From a virus: DNA of 22,595 nucleotides. The notes beneath the pieces were generated by a model that was not told where the DNA came from, did not search any database, and worked only from the letters and a program-made list of their open reading frames with translations. Of this stretch, positions 15,531 through 22,595 are shown one piece after another; the first letter of the stretch is position 1; every line of letters begins with the position of its first letter. The DNA lies in IMG/VR virus record IMGVR_UViG_3300021963_000706, positions 1 through 22,595 of that record; one strand, 5' to 3'. A program made the position numbers and the translations under genes.

Positions 15531-16280
15531 AGGATTATCCTCCTTCGTTATCTTAGCATCAATGCCTTTAGCACTATCTACTAAGAATTTGACTATATCT
15601 GTTTTTTCGTTGTCTTCTTTTTCAACGAAACCTATATTTTTCATCTGCTCTCCAGTTACTGGACTTACTGCAGATTCTTGATCTGAAACTATAACAATTC
15701 CAGATTCTTGATCATAAAAAACATTTTCTAATTCAACATCTTGACCTTTGACAACTTCAATACCATCAACCTTTTCGACATGCATTATATTTGCAAATTG
15801 ATTTGCTGGAGAGTCTACTAATGAGAGTTCTACAAGATCATAATCTTTAATAATTCTAATTGTGGAATCTGATTTCTCATCATAACCATCATCCCACTTA
15901 TTCATACGGCCACCAATTGAAAATCCTGTTAATGTACCGTCCAAAACTTTTTCCCATGTATCCTGTGCACCTTTTGAAACATATGCAGATACAAAAACAC
16001 CAGAATAAAACTTCTTAGATTCTGGATCAAAATATCTATCTTCTTTAAAATTTACCATCTTGCCAACAGCAAGTGGCTGATGCATTTCACGAATATTTCC
16101 ACGAAACTTTGAAAATGCTTTCATTGATGCTTCTGCTGTAACTATATCGCCTTGTTTATCAATGTTGTCAAGGGATGCAAAGCCTGATACAATACGGCGT
16201 TCTTTATCTACCTTCGCAAAAGGAAGGGAAAGGCGAACATTCTCGCCCTCTGTATTCCAATGGGCTTTTGATATAGTCAT
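14946..16280 (-). CDS. Prohead protease fused to scaffold (444 aa)
   Basis: The N-terminal half is an HK97-type (U35/S78, herpesvirus-protease-like) prohead serine protease, which cleaves scaffold and capsid during maturation. From ATG 16278-16280 the signature runs VDKERRIVSGFASLDNIDKQ then GDIV; candidate catalytic residues are H67 (REMHQPLAVGK) and S121 (LTGFSIGG), with an acidic residue in VELSLVDSPAN (about 151-156) as a possible third member. After about residue 250 the protein becomes acidic and helical (MARKPKTEEVEVAKSEE), with a predicted coiled coil near 345-380 (DLVETVKSLQAEVEMLKSS). It ends in EKSLWGGRFLKTADLFN and looks like a scaffold. A TTG eleven codons further upstream is possible, but that would start inside the promoter and DnaA-box region. 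The ATG lies ten bases after TATAAT and has no SD, fitting a near-leaderless mRNA. Confidence 0.92.
   Translation of the reverse strand: MTISKAHWNTEGENVRLSLPFAKVDKERRIVSGFASLDNIDKQGDIVTAEASMKAFSKFRGNIREMHQPLAVGKMVNFKEDRYFDPESKKFYSGVFVSAYVSKGAQDTWEKVLDGTLTGFSIGGRMNKWDDGYDEKSDSTIRIIKDYDLVELSLVDSPANQFANIMHVEKVDGIEVVKGQDVELENVFYDQESGIVIVSDQESAVSPVTGEQMKNIGFVEKEDNEKTDIVKFLVDSAKGIDAKITKEDNPMARKPKTEEVEVAKSEEIAPEADAVVETVVAEVVEKSEETPATEEVVEKSEETPETEEVAKAEESVEAPAAEVAAEVSKSDEAIVEAVAEIKNTITSAFSDLVETVKSLQAEVEMLKSSKVDTAAVKSSLDAVAKDIAATVEQVSKFGKRVDAVEADTAFRKSGDLGEIVQEQPEMVEKSLWGGRFLKTADLFN
15361..15438 (-). repeat. 39-bp tandem duplication in the scaffold region
   Basis: Two adjacent 39-base units, 15361-15399 and 15400-15438, are identical except for one base (TTTC versus TTGC in plus-strand reading). 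They encode two copies of EVVEKSEETPxTE. It is a recent in-frame duplication in the acidic, disordered part of the scaffold, where length changes are likely tolerated. Confidence 0.92.
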
Positions 16281-16290
16281 ACTAGTATAT

Positions 16291-16320
16291 ATTATAGAGC
16301 CTTTTTTACACAAATGTTAA
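16291..16320 (-). promoter_or_regulatory. Near-consensus promoter upstream of the protease gene
   Basis: The minus strand has TTAACA (16315-16320, one mismatch to TTGACA), an 18-base spacer, and a perfect TATAAT (16291-16296). The ATG at 16280 is ten bases after the -10, so the transcript would begin about three or four bases before the ATG. This is the only site in the window with both good -35 and -10 hexamers. It sits among three DnaA-box-like sequences. Confidence 0.6.
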
Positions 16321-16346
16321 TAAATTGTGAATAAAGTTGTGGATAA
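16304..16346. promoter_or_regulatory. Cluster of DnaA-box-like sequences between portal and protease
   Basis: Two perfect matches to TTATNCACA lie on the minus strand, TTATCCACA at 16338-16346 and TTATTCACA at 16326-16334, in the same orientation and separated by three bases. A relaxed match TTTTACACA (TTWTNCACA) lies on the plus strand at 16304-16312. The surrounding gap is very AT-rich. The first box abuts the portal stop codon, and the third lies in the spacer of the promoter. This could be a DnaA-bound replication or regulatory site. The consensus match is directly visible; binding is inferred. Confidence 0.5.
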
Positions 16347-17936
16347 CTATTGGGTTGATCTACCCTCGCCTTTTGGATTCCTACCAGTTAAAGTGGCAGG
16401 TCCGTCAGACTGATTGTTAACTCTTTCTCCATCCCGTGCACGTTGAGCAGTGTCTTCTGGCTTAGGGCTGAAAGGCTCGTCTCCCCCCTCTCTTTGTGGA
16501 AGTCCAAGTGCTGATCTGGCTTCATTTGGAAGCATGACCTGTGCCTTTACATATCTTTCTAAAATCTGAGACTGTGCTATTTCATCTGTTAATGTAAGTT
16601 CTTTAAACTTTAATACCAGAACATCTGTTTTTTCTTTAACTATCTTATTAATAATTTTTTCTAGTTCTCTTTGTGCTGGACGAGATACTTGTTCTTTAAA
16701 TGTACGGTCTTGAGCAAGTGCTGCTGCTATAGCGCCAGAGTCCCCTCCACCTATTTTTGAAAGAGGTACTTGATGTGCAATTAATATGTCGTCACGATTC
16801 TGTTTGCGATATTTTTCAAACGAACCTTCTTGGACACCATTCTCTATAGGCTCCATCTTAAACTCAACCTTATTTGAATCAGTATCTCCTGGAAGAGGGA
16901 TATATAAGGTTCTATGAGATTGCCCCTTAAGTCCTGTTTGTAAAAATCTAAACATCTTATCTTCTGCATCTGCAGATAATTTTGCACCCTTTAGTGTCAC
17001 AACATAACGAGGGACAGCCTTATTGCTAAAGTAGTCAATGTTATATTGTGACGCTAACTGGTCTCCATGGAGCGAGTTTATTGCCGACATTATATCTGGT
17101 ACACCATAAAAAGTATTTAAAGGCGAGTACTGTTTAAAGTGTATGATTTCATTTGGCCTTGGATCCGATGTAACTGGATTTGGATTTTTTGCACCAAAAT
17201 TTCTAAAATAAACAACCTTGCTTCCTATAATTTGTACATAGCCATCACGTAGTCTTCGTACACGCATTGTAGTTGCTGGAATATGACCTATATAACCAAT
17301 CTCTCCACGTGTTGTACGACCAACTTCAAGATAACCATTTCCAACTGCCTGTACATCTGTATATACCTTCATCATTGTTGTTGTAAATGAATCATCATCA
17401 TTTAGTGATTCAAGCCATTCGTGCATCTCTATCTTTGCACGTTCAATTCTGTTTCTTGCTCTTTCTACCTGTCCAGAATCTTTATTTGATTCAAGTCTTA
17501 GCATTGTGCTTGGCGATACTTCAAAGTCATAGCCCAAACCAACAATGTTTTCTACCTTGGCATCAATTGCAGCATGATTAGCAAATGATGTATCATAATA
17601 ATTTGCCAACTCATATACATTCCATGGTGGTGTGATTACATCGAATAGTCCGTAGCCATTTCTATATACCGTGCCAGGATTAATCTCTTTTGACTTTGCA
17701 TCTCCCAATCCATGTTGCTCTGCTCTTGCGCTATCAATATATCCTTGAGTTGGGTCATTGGCAGTTGCTTTTTCAATTAAGCGAGATGTTCTTCTTTTAA
17801 AATTATTATCTAATCCAGAATATGACTTTAAATCTGTCCAAGATTTGTTAAATGGGTCTGCTGCTTTAAATTCGTCTGATGCTCCAACTGGGGTGTCTAT
17901 TCTGGCACCAATTAAATATTCTCTTTCTTCTGACAT
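16347..17936 (-). CDS. Portal protein, HK97/PBSX family (529 aa)
   Basis: The portal forms the dodecameric ring at one capsid vertex through which DNA is packaged and released, and where the terminase and then the neck dock. Recognisable blocks are the stem and clip region from about residue 240 (EIIHFKQYSPLNTFYGVPDI), the following helix (MSAINSLHGDQLASQYN), YFSNKAVPRYVVTLKGAKL, DDILIAHQVPLSKIGGGDSG near 400, and a long C-terminal helix with AQRELEKIINKIVKEKTDVL. The last 50 residues are polar and probably disordered. The length of 529 is usual for the family. ATG 17934-17936 overlaps the upstream stop as TAATG, with GGAG ten bases before it. The terminase large subunit, normally just upstream, is absent here. 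Confidence 0.95.
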   Translation of the reverse strand: MSEEREYLIGARIDTPVGASDEFKAADPFNKSWTDLKSYSGLDNNFKRRTSRLIEKATANDPTQGYIDSARAEQHGLGDAKSKEINPGTVYRNGYGLFDVITPPWNVYELANYYDTSFANHAAIDAKVENIVGLGYDFEVSPSTMLRLESNKDSGQVERARNRIERAKIEMHEWLESLNDDDSFTTTMMKVYTDVQAVGNGYLEVGRTTRGEIGYIGHIPATTMRVRRLRDGYVQIIGSKVVYFRNFGAKNPNPVTSDPRPNEIIHFKQYSPLNTFYGVPDIMSAINSLHGDQLASQYNIDYFSNKAVPRYVVTLKGAKLSADAEDKMFRFLQTGLKGQSHRTLYIPLPGDTDSNKVEFKMEPIENGVQEGSFEKYRKQNRDDILIAHQVPLSKIGGGDSGAIAAALAQDRTFKEQVSRPAQRELEKIINKIVKEKTDVLVLKFKELTLTDEIAQSQILERYVKAQVMLPNEARSALGLPQREGGDEPFSPKPEDTAQRARDGERVNNQSDGPATLTGRNPKGEGRSTQ

Positions 17937-18346
17937 TATTCTTCGTCTCCATACTTTGCAATTGTATCTTTTGCTGCCTGAACTGCTCCAAGGTCATTTA
18001 GGTTAGGAATTAATCCAGCCTTCATTCTATCTACTTGTTCGCTGTACTCTTCATCAGTAACTCTTCCCATGCCTGCAAAAAAATATGGCTCCCCATCTGG
18101 CTCTCCATAATATGCTGCTGCTTGCTTTAATTCTGCAATTCTTGCAAGATCACCCTTCATTGATGGAATATTTAATATATTACCGTTTCCATCAGTAAAC
18201 CACTTACCGTTAGACTTTTTCCAAACATAAATGCCCCAGTCATATTTTTTATCTATTACAGTAACCTTAGTTTCGCCTATTTGGCCTGGCATACGTGGCT
18301 TTCCATCTTTACCAAAAAGAGGCTGATCTTTGTGTTTCATAACCAT
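17936..18346 (-). CDS. Unknown 136-aa protein encoded before the portal
   Basis: I cannot name a family. The protein is soluble-looking and has no signal peptide or membrane segment. Its N-terminus is Lys/Gly/Pro-rich (KDQPLFGKDGKPRMPGQIG). Residues 25-60 read TVIDKKYDWGIYVWKKSNGK, then WFTDGNGNILNIPSM, a beta-hairpin-like stretch. The C-terminal half is acidic and helical (DEEYSEQVDRMKAGLIPNLN). Two starts are possible, ATG 18346 and ATG 18340, in the same frame. TGGTATACT (18348-18356) is an extended -10 that places the transcript start near 18341, so the second ATG may be used without a leader. The stop overlaps the portal ATG, so it is co-translated with the portal and may act in head assembly or packaging. 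That is inference only. Confidence 0.78.
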   Translation of the reverse strand: MVMKHKDQPLFGKDGKPRMPGQIGETKVTVIDKKYDWGIYVWKKSNGKWFTDGNGNILNIPSMKGDLARIAELKQAAAYYGEPDGEPYFFAGMGRVTDEEYSEQVDRMKAGLIPNLNDLGAVQAAKDTIAKYGDEE

Positions 18347-18347
18347 T

Positions 18348-18356
18348 AGTATACCA
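18348..18356 (-). promoter_or_regulatory. Extended -10 promoter before the 136-aa gene
   Basis: Minus strand TGGTATACT matches TGnTATAAT with one change. It lies in the 12-base gap after the LamG-like gene. The expected start of transcription is about 18341, one base before the second in-frame ATG (18338-18340) and after the first (18344-18346). There is no SD for either ATG. Confidence 0.42.
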
Positions 18357-18358
18357 TA

Positions 18359-21300
18359 TTATAGCGCATCTGATATCTGAGACTGCCAAGATATATCTTT
18401 AAATACCGCATACTCGTAGTCTTTAAAACTAAAAACCCTTGTATCGTCAACTATTATTTTATTAGTTCCAGTATATGCTTTATATAAGTCTGATGGATTA
18501 ACACCGTAATAACTGACTGATGACTGGACTAATACACCTTGCCAAATAAAATAATTGTTCCAATACTCCCAGTCAAACAATCCGTCAGCAGCAAATTTTA
18601 CCCTTGCCCAAGGCCTCTTAGTCACTGTCTGAATCGCCTGTAAGTTTGTTGTTTGATAATAAGACAAACTATTAAATATTATTGGTCCGTTAATCATTAT
18701 TGATCCAGAATAAGACTTAAAGTTTAATATGCTTGGAAATCCTATTCCTAGCATTACCCATTCATTAATATTTATCACTGGCTCTTTTACAATTTTGCCA
18801 TTTACATAAAATGATATTCCATTGTATAAAGATCCAGTATTTCCATCTATTGCATAGATTTTTGCTCGTTTACCAGTTGGATGGTTGGCGACCATGTAAA
18901 ATTTAATTACTTTGCCCTTAGAATTTATTTGCATTATTTTTGTTGGAGCATATGGGAAGAAGTCCTCATTAAATCTGATTAAAGACTGCATTGCCATGAC
19001 TTCATAATTTGCATCTTTATTTGAGTTTATTGGAATAGCAACACCTCTGTTTATTAAAGGATCATAACTGCCACGTAACTCTAACCCAGAGTGCCTTGTC
19101 AAATAAAGATAAGGGGATGATCCTTTATATATAGAAAAAGGATTTTTGGCTTTATAATTATAATAATAACCATTATTAATATATGGATATACGTTAGTTC
19201 CAAATCTTGTGCCGATGTTGTTTGCTGTATTATAATTAAATGCTTGTGATGCTAATTGTAGATTTTTAATTTTTATTGGTTGATACTTAATTCCATCTAC
19301 TAAAAATTCAAGGTGCACTACAATTGCAAGTTTGTTAAAATCAGTTCCTTTTGGAGGATAAATAATTGTATTATCTACAACTTCATATTTAGTATTAATC
19401 CACTCGCTACCTGGTGAAATTACACCGTTTTTTGGAACATCTTGAGTATTAATAAAAAATCCACTTGAAGCATTGGCCCCTGCTTCAATATACTCAAATG
19501 TAATATATGTTTTTAATATAGAATCTGAAGTATCATATGAGTATGACTTAATAGATTTTTCTGATAAATCTTGATAGTCTACATAACCTGTATATAGGTA
19601 GTTGTCTAGCGATTCATAAGTTCTTTGTGATGGATAAGAGTATTGAGCAGCCAGTTCACTATAAAGCCATCCATCTTCATCAATTACCTCTGTTTCCTTA
19701 AACTTTGCTGGTGCTGGATAGTTGACATTAAACTGAATGAAGTCTAAGCCAAACTTCGAATCACCATATTCGTCTGTGATGTACTGACCAAAATATGATA
19801 ATGGAATATAATCTTTCCACGACCCCTTTATATCTAAGTCTAAGTAAAAGTTATCAAAATAATTTTTTGGAGTTATAGAACAACTTGCTACATGGTTTTC
19901 TAACTCTAAAGTTAAAAACGATGAAACATCTCCTCCATTTAAAATAAATGACCAAAAGTCTTGATCTGCATCTCCTCCATCATAATCAACTCCAGGACCA
20001 TATAAATTAAAAATGTTTTCATAGTCTTTTGGAACTCCCAATTCATTAAACAAATTAGAAATTTCTTTAACATTTTTTTCAGAGCATAGAGCAACCTTAT
20101 ATATATTGCCAGTAAAGGTTTTTTCAAACTCTTTAGTTCCACCAACGTACATCTTTAAAGATGAAGATCCATTAAAGAATGAAACCAAATTTCCACCATA
20201 GTAGTCTCTAAAAATATCTATATCAATACCTACAGCAAAGATATCATTTTCTGAAACTGAAACAGACTCATATATAGTTTGAGCAGGACTTTGTCCATAT
20301 TTTAATATATATCTAACATCTGCGCCTATAGACTCTATTGACAAATAATTATTTGAATTATCTTCGATTCTAATAAGAACTTGATTATCAGAATTTCCAA
20401 TTTCTTTTTTAAACAAACCGTAGAACGCATTAGTCCTTTGATTTAGAAGATTAAAATTATCAAAATAAAGATAAGACTCTGTGCCATCCCAGGCTGGAGA
20501 AGATGGTTTTAAATTAATAAATAAAGAATTTTCATTTTGAATTACTGCACACTGTTTTAGTAATTCTTCACTATTGTTAATAGCATTATTAGTAATTATT
20601 TCTGGAATTAATAAATCTGGAGTTTTTAAATAGTTGTCTTCAATTACTATATTATCTAAAAGCCCTTGTGACCAAGATCCTAGGTCTGGGTAATTATAAT
20701 TTTTTGTATAGTCTGCAAATGAATAATCAAATAAAACAGTACTACCGCCGTATGATGCATTAAGGTTTTCTGGGTACTGAACTCCTTGACCATATACAAA
20801 TCTGCGTTTTGCTACAAGAGTTGGAACTACGTATGGATAAAGAGCAACGCAGTCTATTTCAATGGGCTGAATATCAGAGTATGCATAAAATCCTATCCAG
20901 TCTTGACTTTTGCCAAGTTCTGTTTCATTTTGTGGCAAAGTTATGGTTGCACTATCAATAGGTAAATTGACTACCTCTTCACCATTAATTAATATAGTAG
21001 AGAGATTATTTGAATATCTCCAGTGAATCAGCATTGGCCGTTCCCATTGACCTACATAGTATGACTGATAACTATTATTTATTTTAAGAATTAAAAATGG
21101 TCCGTCCAAGTATATTCCATCAGAGGACGCTATTGGGCCAACTATTCTTTTAGACTCTGATGATGAGTTATTTGTTCTTAGCCAAAACTCTAACGTAAAC
21201 TCCTTATAGCGACCTCCGTTAGACATCATTCCATTTGAAGGCACAATTAGGCAAGGGTCTGTATTGTTATCATACAGTTTAGTAATATTTTGAGATCCAA

Positions 21301-22054
21301 AAACCATAGGTATGCCAAAATTTTTAGCAACTAGTGCATTATTATTTATAAAATAATATCCAGAAGAATCAGATAGCCCATAGGCTTTAGCCTCAATCAC
21401 ATCTACAGAATCTAATGCAATATTAGTTGGAAGAGTTATTGTAGATACTCCAAGGGAACTAGACTGAAATTCTTCAGACCATTGGCCAAATGTTATTCCG
21501 TTGACATAAAGTATGTAATCTGTTAATGTTGAAGATGTTCCCAAATAGTTAATTTTTATAACTAACTGTATTGGCAACAATGTATCATTTGGACTAAAGG
21601 TCTCTGATAAAAAATACCATCTATCCTTTAAGGTAGCGTCGTATGACTTTAAAACATCTACGTATGACTCAAGAGCGTCATCATAGTATCTGTACCCAAT
21701 CTCTATACTGAGTGTATATGGACTTGATGTATAAAAATATGATCCGATTGAAAATGTTTTTAGGGTAGAATTAAGTTGATCTACTGTAATTAATTCTGGG
21801 CTAACTAAAGTTGTAGAAAAGGTTTCACCCAAAACTGCATCTGGTGTAATCTTATTAATTATGCTATTGGGGAATGGTGCGTCTAGTAATTCTTCTGTTT
21901 CAGTAGATGATCCGTTATCAATATCCCATAAAGATATTTCTCTATTGGCTTCAGAAATTAAAGAAACATAATCAGCCTGATCGTCTAATGCCCACAAAAA
22001 CTGCGGATGTTCCGCATATATTTTTTCTGCATAAAGATTTGATGGACTAGACAT
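18359..22054 (-). CDS. Large LamG-like (concanavalin-type) virion protein (1231 aa)
   Basis: The protein begins MSSPSNLYAEKIYAEHPQFL followed by WALDD, like the 'adenP.awWrLdd' starts of LamG-containing phage tail proteins. Three jelly-roll-like regions can be seen: about 285-410 (FTLEFWLRTN, then IHWRYSNNLSTILINGEEV), about 525-660 (YLYFDNFNLL, then SLKMYVGGTKEF), and about 1015-1140 (MAMQSLIRFNEDFFPYAP, then GISFYVNGKIV). These have the strand-and-turn pattern of laminin-G/concanavalin domains that often bind glycans. It has no signal peptide or membrane segment and is rich in Tyr, Asn and Ser. A role in host surface binding as a tail fibre or head fibre is likely but inferred. Its place, upstream of the portal and next to a nucleotide reductase gene, is unusual for a tail protein. 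No SD is seen; TGATAAAAT lies nine bases before the ATG. Confidence 0.82.
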   Translation of the reverse strand: MSSPSNLYAEKIYAEHPQFLWALDDQADYVSLISEANREISLWDIDNGSSTETEELLDAPFPNSIINKITPDAVLGETFSTTLVSPELITVDQLNSTLKTFSIGSYFYTSSPYTLSIEIGYRYYDDALESYVDVLKSYDATLKDRWYFLSETFSPNDTLLPIQLVIKINYLGTSSTLTDYILYVNGITFGQWSEEFQSSSLGVSTITLPTNIALDSVDVIEAKAYGLSDSSGYYFINNNALVAKNFGIPMVFGSQNITKLYDNNTDPCLIVPSNGMMSNGGRYKEFTLEFWLRTNNSSSESKRIVGPIASSDGIYLDGPFLILKINNSYQSYYVGQWERPMLIHWRYSNNLSTILINGEEVVNLPIDSATITLPQNETELGKSQDWIGFYAYSDIQPIEIDCVALYPYVVPTLVAKRRFVYGQGVQYPENLNASYGGSTVLFDYSFADYTKNYNYPDLGSWSQGLLDNIVIEDNYLKTPDLLIPEIITNNAINNSEELLKQCAVIQNENSLFINLKPSSPAWDGTESYLYFDNFNLLNQRTNAFYGLFKKEIGNSDNQVLIRIEDNSNNYLSIESIGADVRYILKYGQSPAQTIYESVSVSENDIFAVGIDIDIFRDYYGGNLVSFFNGSSSLKMYVGGTKEFEKTFTGNIYKVALCSEKNVKEISNLFNELGVPKDYENIFNLYGPGVDYDGGDADQDFWSFILNGGDVSSFLTLELENHVASCSITPKNYFDNFYLDLDIKGSWKDYIPLSYFGQYITDEYGDSKFGLDFIQFNVNYPAPAKFKETEVIDEDGWLYSELAAQYSYPSQRTYESLDNYLYTGYVDYQDLSEKSIKSYSYDTSDSILKTYITFEYIEAGANASSGFFINTQDVPKNGVISPGSEWINTKYEVVDNTIIYPPKGTDFNKLAIVVHLEFLVDGIKYQPIKIKNLQLASQAFNYNTANNIGTRFGTNVYPYINNGYYYNYKAKNPFSIYKGSSPYLYLTRHSGLELRGSYDPLINRGVAIPINSNKDANYEVMAMQSLIRFNEDFFPYAPTKIMQINSKGKVIKFYMVANHPTGKRAKIYAIDGNTGSLYNGISFYVNGKIVKEPVININEWVMLGIGFPSILNFKSYSGSIMINGPIIFNSLSYYQTTNLQAIQTVTKRPWARVKFAADGLFDWEYWNNYFIWQGVLVQSSVSYYGVNPSDLYKAYTGTNKIIVDDTRVFSFKDYEYAVFKDISWQSQISDAL

Positions 22055-22063
22055 TATGGGTCT

Positions 22064-22072
22064 ATTTTATCA
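22064..22072 (-). promoter_or_regulatory. Possible extended -10 promoter before the LamG-like gene
   Basis: The minus strand reads TGATAAAAT, one change from TGnTATAAT, in the 20-base gap after the reductase stop. ATG 22054 follows after nine bases, so the transcript leader would be two or three bases. This fits the absence of an SD. It is the weakest of the proposed promoters. Confidence 0.35.
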
Positions 22073-22074
22073 TA

Positions 22075-22595
22075 CTAGGCTATTTTTATTTCACAAGCGT
22101 CTGTAGTACAGTACATTTCGCCTTGTGCCTCAAGATTTTCTGCTCCATCGTAGATGGCAGACCAGTCGATCTTTTTAATTTGGCCAATATATGAGTTATA
22201 TTCTTCTTCTGTAATTTCAGTATATGGTTGTTGTGGATATACTTTATTTCCCATCGGCAAGAATGAAACTGCTTTTAACTGTCCTTCGTACATATGAAGT
22301 GCAGGCGCAATGTGCTTTGATTCAGTTTCTTTGTCAAATGAAAGAGTTACAGACACTCCGTTATCAGACCAATATTTCTGAGCAGTAGCAGCAAGCGCAA
22401 TCTTTTCAAATAACGTTACATCTTTTTCAGATCTTGCGTGTCCAGAGTGTACTGGGAAATATACGACGGTTGTATTCGCAGATACAAGGTCTGCCTCCAT
22501 CTTATATCCAGCAGCCTTGAACAAGTGAATCATTGGGTCAGTATTTCCAAATCTGATTGCTCGTAAGAAATAGTTTCCACCAGGCGCCCAGTGAA
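22075..22595 (-). CDS. Class II (adenosylcobalamin-dependent) ribonucleotide reductase, C-terminal end (runs off the right edge)
   Basis: The frame is open from the edge for 172 codons to TAG 22075-22077, so the gene starts outside the window. An internal ATG at 22533 is only methionine within the frame, as conserved sequence (HWAPGGNYFLRAIRFGN) lies upstream of it. Typical segments are VVYFPVHSGHARSEKD, KYWSDNGVSVTLSFD (the WSDN-VSVT strand of class II enzymes), and KAVSFLPMGN, followed by YPQQPYTEI. The end is MYCTTDACEIKIA, where the Cys-x4-Cys pair matches the C-terminal redox cysteines (C731 and C736) of the monomeric Lactobacillus ribonucleoside-triphosphate reductase. The enzyme makes dNTPs from NTPs using coenzyme B12 without oxygen dependence, supporting phage DNA synthesis. 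Monomeric triphosphate type is favoured by the Cys pair. Host supply of B12 would be needed. Confidence 0.9.
   Translation of the reverse strand, partial: HWAPGGNYFLRAIRFGNTDPMIHLFKAAGYKMEADLVSANTTVVYFPVHSGHARSEKDVTLFEKIALAATAQKYWSDNGVSVTLSFDKETESKHIAPALHMYEGQLKAVSFLPMGNKVYPQQPYTEITEEEYNSYIGQIKKIDWSAIYDGAENLEAQGEMYCTTDACEIKIA

Noticed and set aside
14968-15681. Open frame of 237 codons on the plus strand, opposite the scaffold region
   Set aside because: Its Ser/Thr-rich sequence is the mirror of the Glu/Ala/Val codon pattern of the scaffold. It has no SD, and it is antisense to a well-supported gene.
16278-16313. TTG at 16311-16313 as the start of the protease
   Set aside because: It would lie between the -35 and -10 of the visible promoter and overlap a DnaA-like box. 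The added residues (CKKGSIIYTS) do not look like the protease family. ATG 16280 fits the promoter.
19939-20145. Small minus-strand open frame of 68 codons inside the LamG-like gene
   Set aside because: It overlaps a strongly supported gene in another frame, with no SD and no recognisable protein features.
22075-22533. A separate 152-aa gene starting at ATG 22533
   Set aside because: The frame is open to the window edge and the upstream codons (HWAPGGNYFLRAIRFGN) continue the reductase sequence, so this is the end of a longer gene.

Overview
The window is a contiguous piece of a tailed double-stranded DNA phage genome, or a closely related prophage. It covers the head and tail morphogenesis module of a siphovirus with an HK97-type capsid. 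All recognisable genes lie on the minus strand, so transcription runs from high to low coordinates. The DNA is AT-rich, roughly 35-40% GC by eye. Shine-Dalgarno (SD) sequences are close to AGGAGG, and several promoters carry the extended -10 form TGnTATAAT. The proteins resemble those of actinobacteriophages, and an AT-rich, perhaps aquatic, actinobacterial host is my best guess. No gene in the window proves the host. I saw no tRNA, rRNA, CRISPR array, insertion sequence, integrase or defence gene.

Layout in the direction of transcription. (1) 22595-22075: the C-terminal end of an adenosylcobalamin-dependent (class II) ribonucleotide reductase, the last gene of a nucleotide-metabolism region outside the window. 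(2) 22054-17936: a 1231-residue virion-like protein with LamG-type beta-sandwich domains, then a 136-residue protein of unknown role. (3) 17936-13795: portal, prohead protease with a fused (probably also separately translated) scaffold, and major capsid protein. (4) 13698-10660: an acidic low-complexity protein, then a neck series (adaptor, head closure, gp10-like tail completion, tail terminator). (5) 10589-8842: major tail tube protein and two paralogous tail assembly chaperones. (6) 8814-1: a 2632-residue tape measure protein, a tail-tip protein and the start of a further minor tail protein. Most genes are packed with TAATG or ATGA overlaps, so translation is probably coupled. No terminase gene is present; it must lie elsewhere.

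The short gaps hold the regulation. A strong intrinsic terminator follows the tail tube gene, and a GC-rich hairpin follows the capsid gene. Extended -10 promoters precede several genes. Genes that lack an SD sequence have a -10 element about 6-10 bases before the start codon, as expected for leaderless mRNAs. The gap between portal and protease holds two perfect DnaA-box matches plus one relaxed match, interleaved with a near-consensus promoter. It is the least expected feature of the window. Other notable points are the nested scaffold start, the tail chaperones encoded as duplicated genes with no visible frameshift, and the large LamG-like protein lying upstream of the portal.
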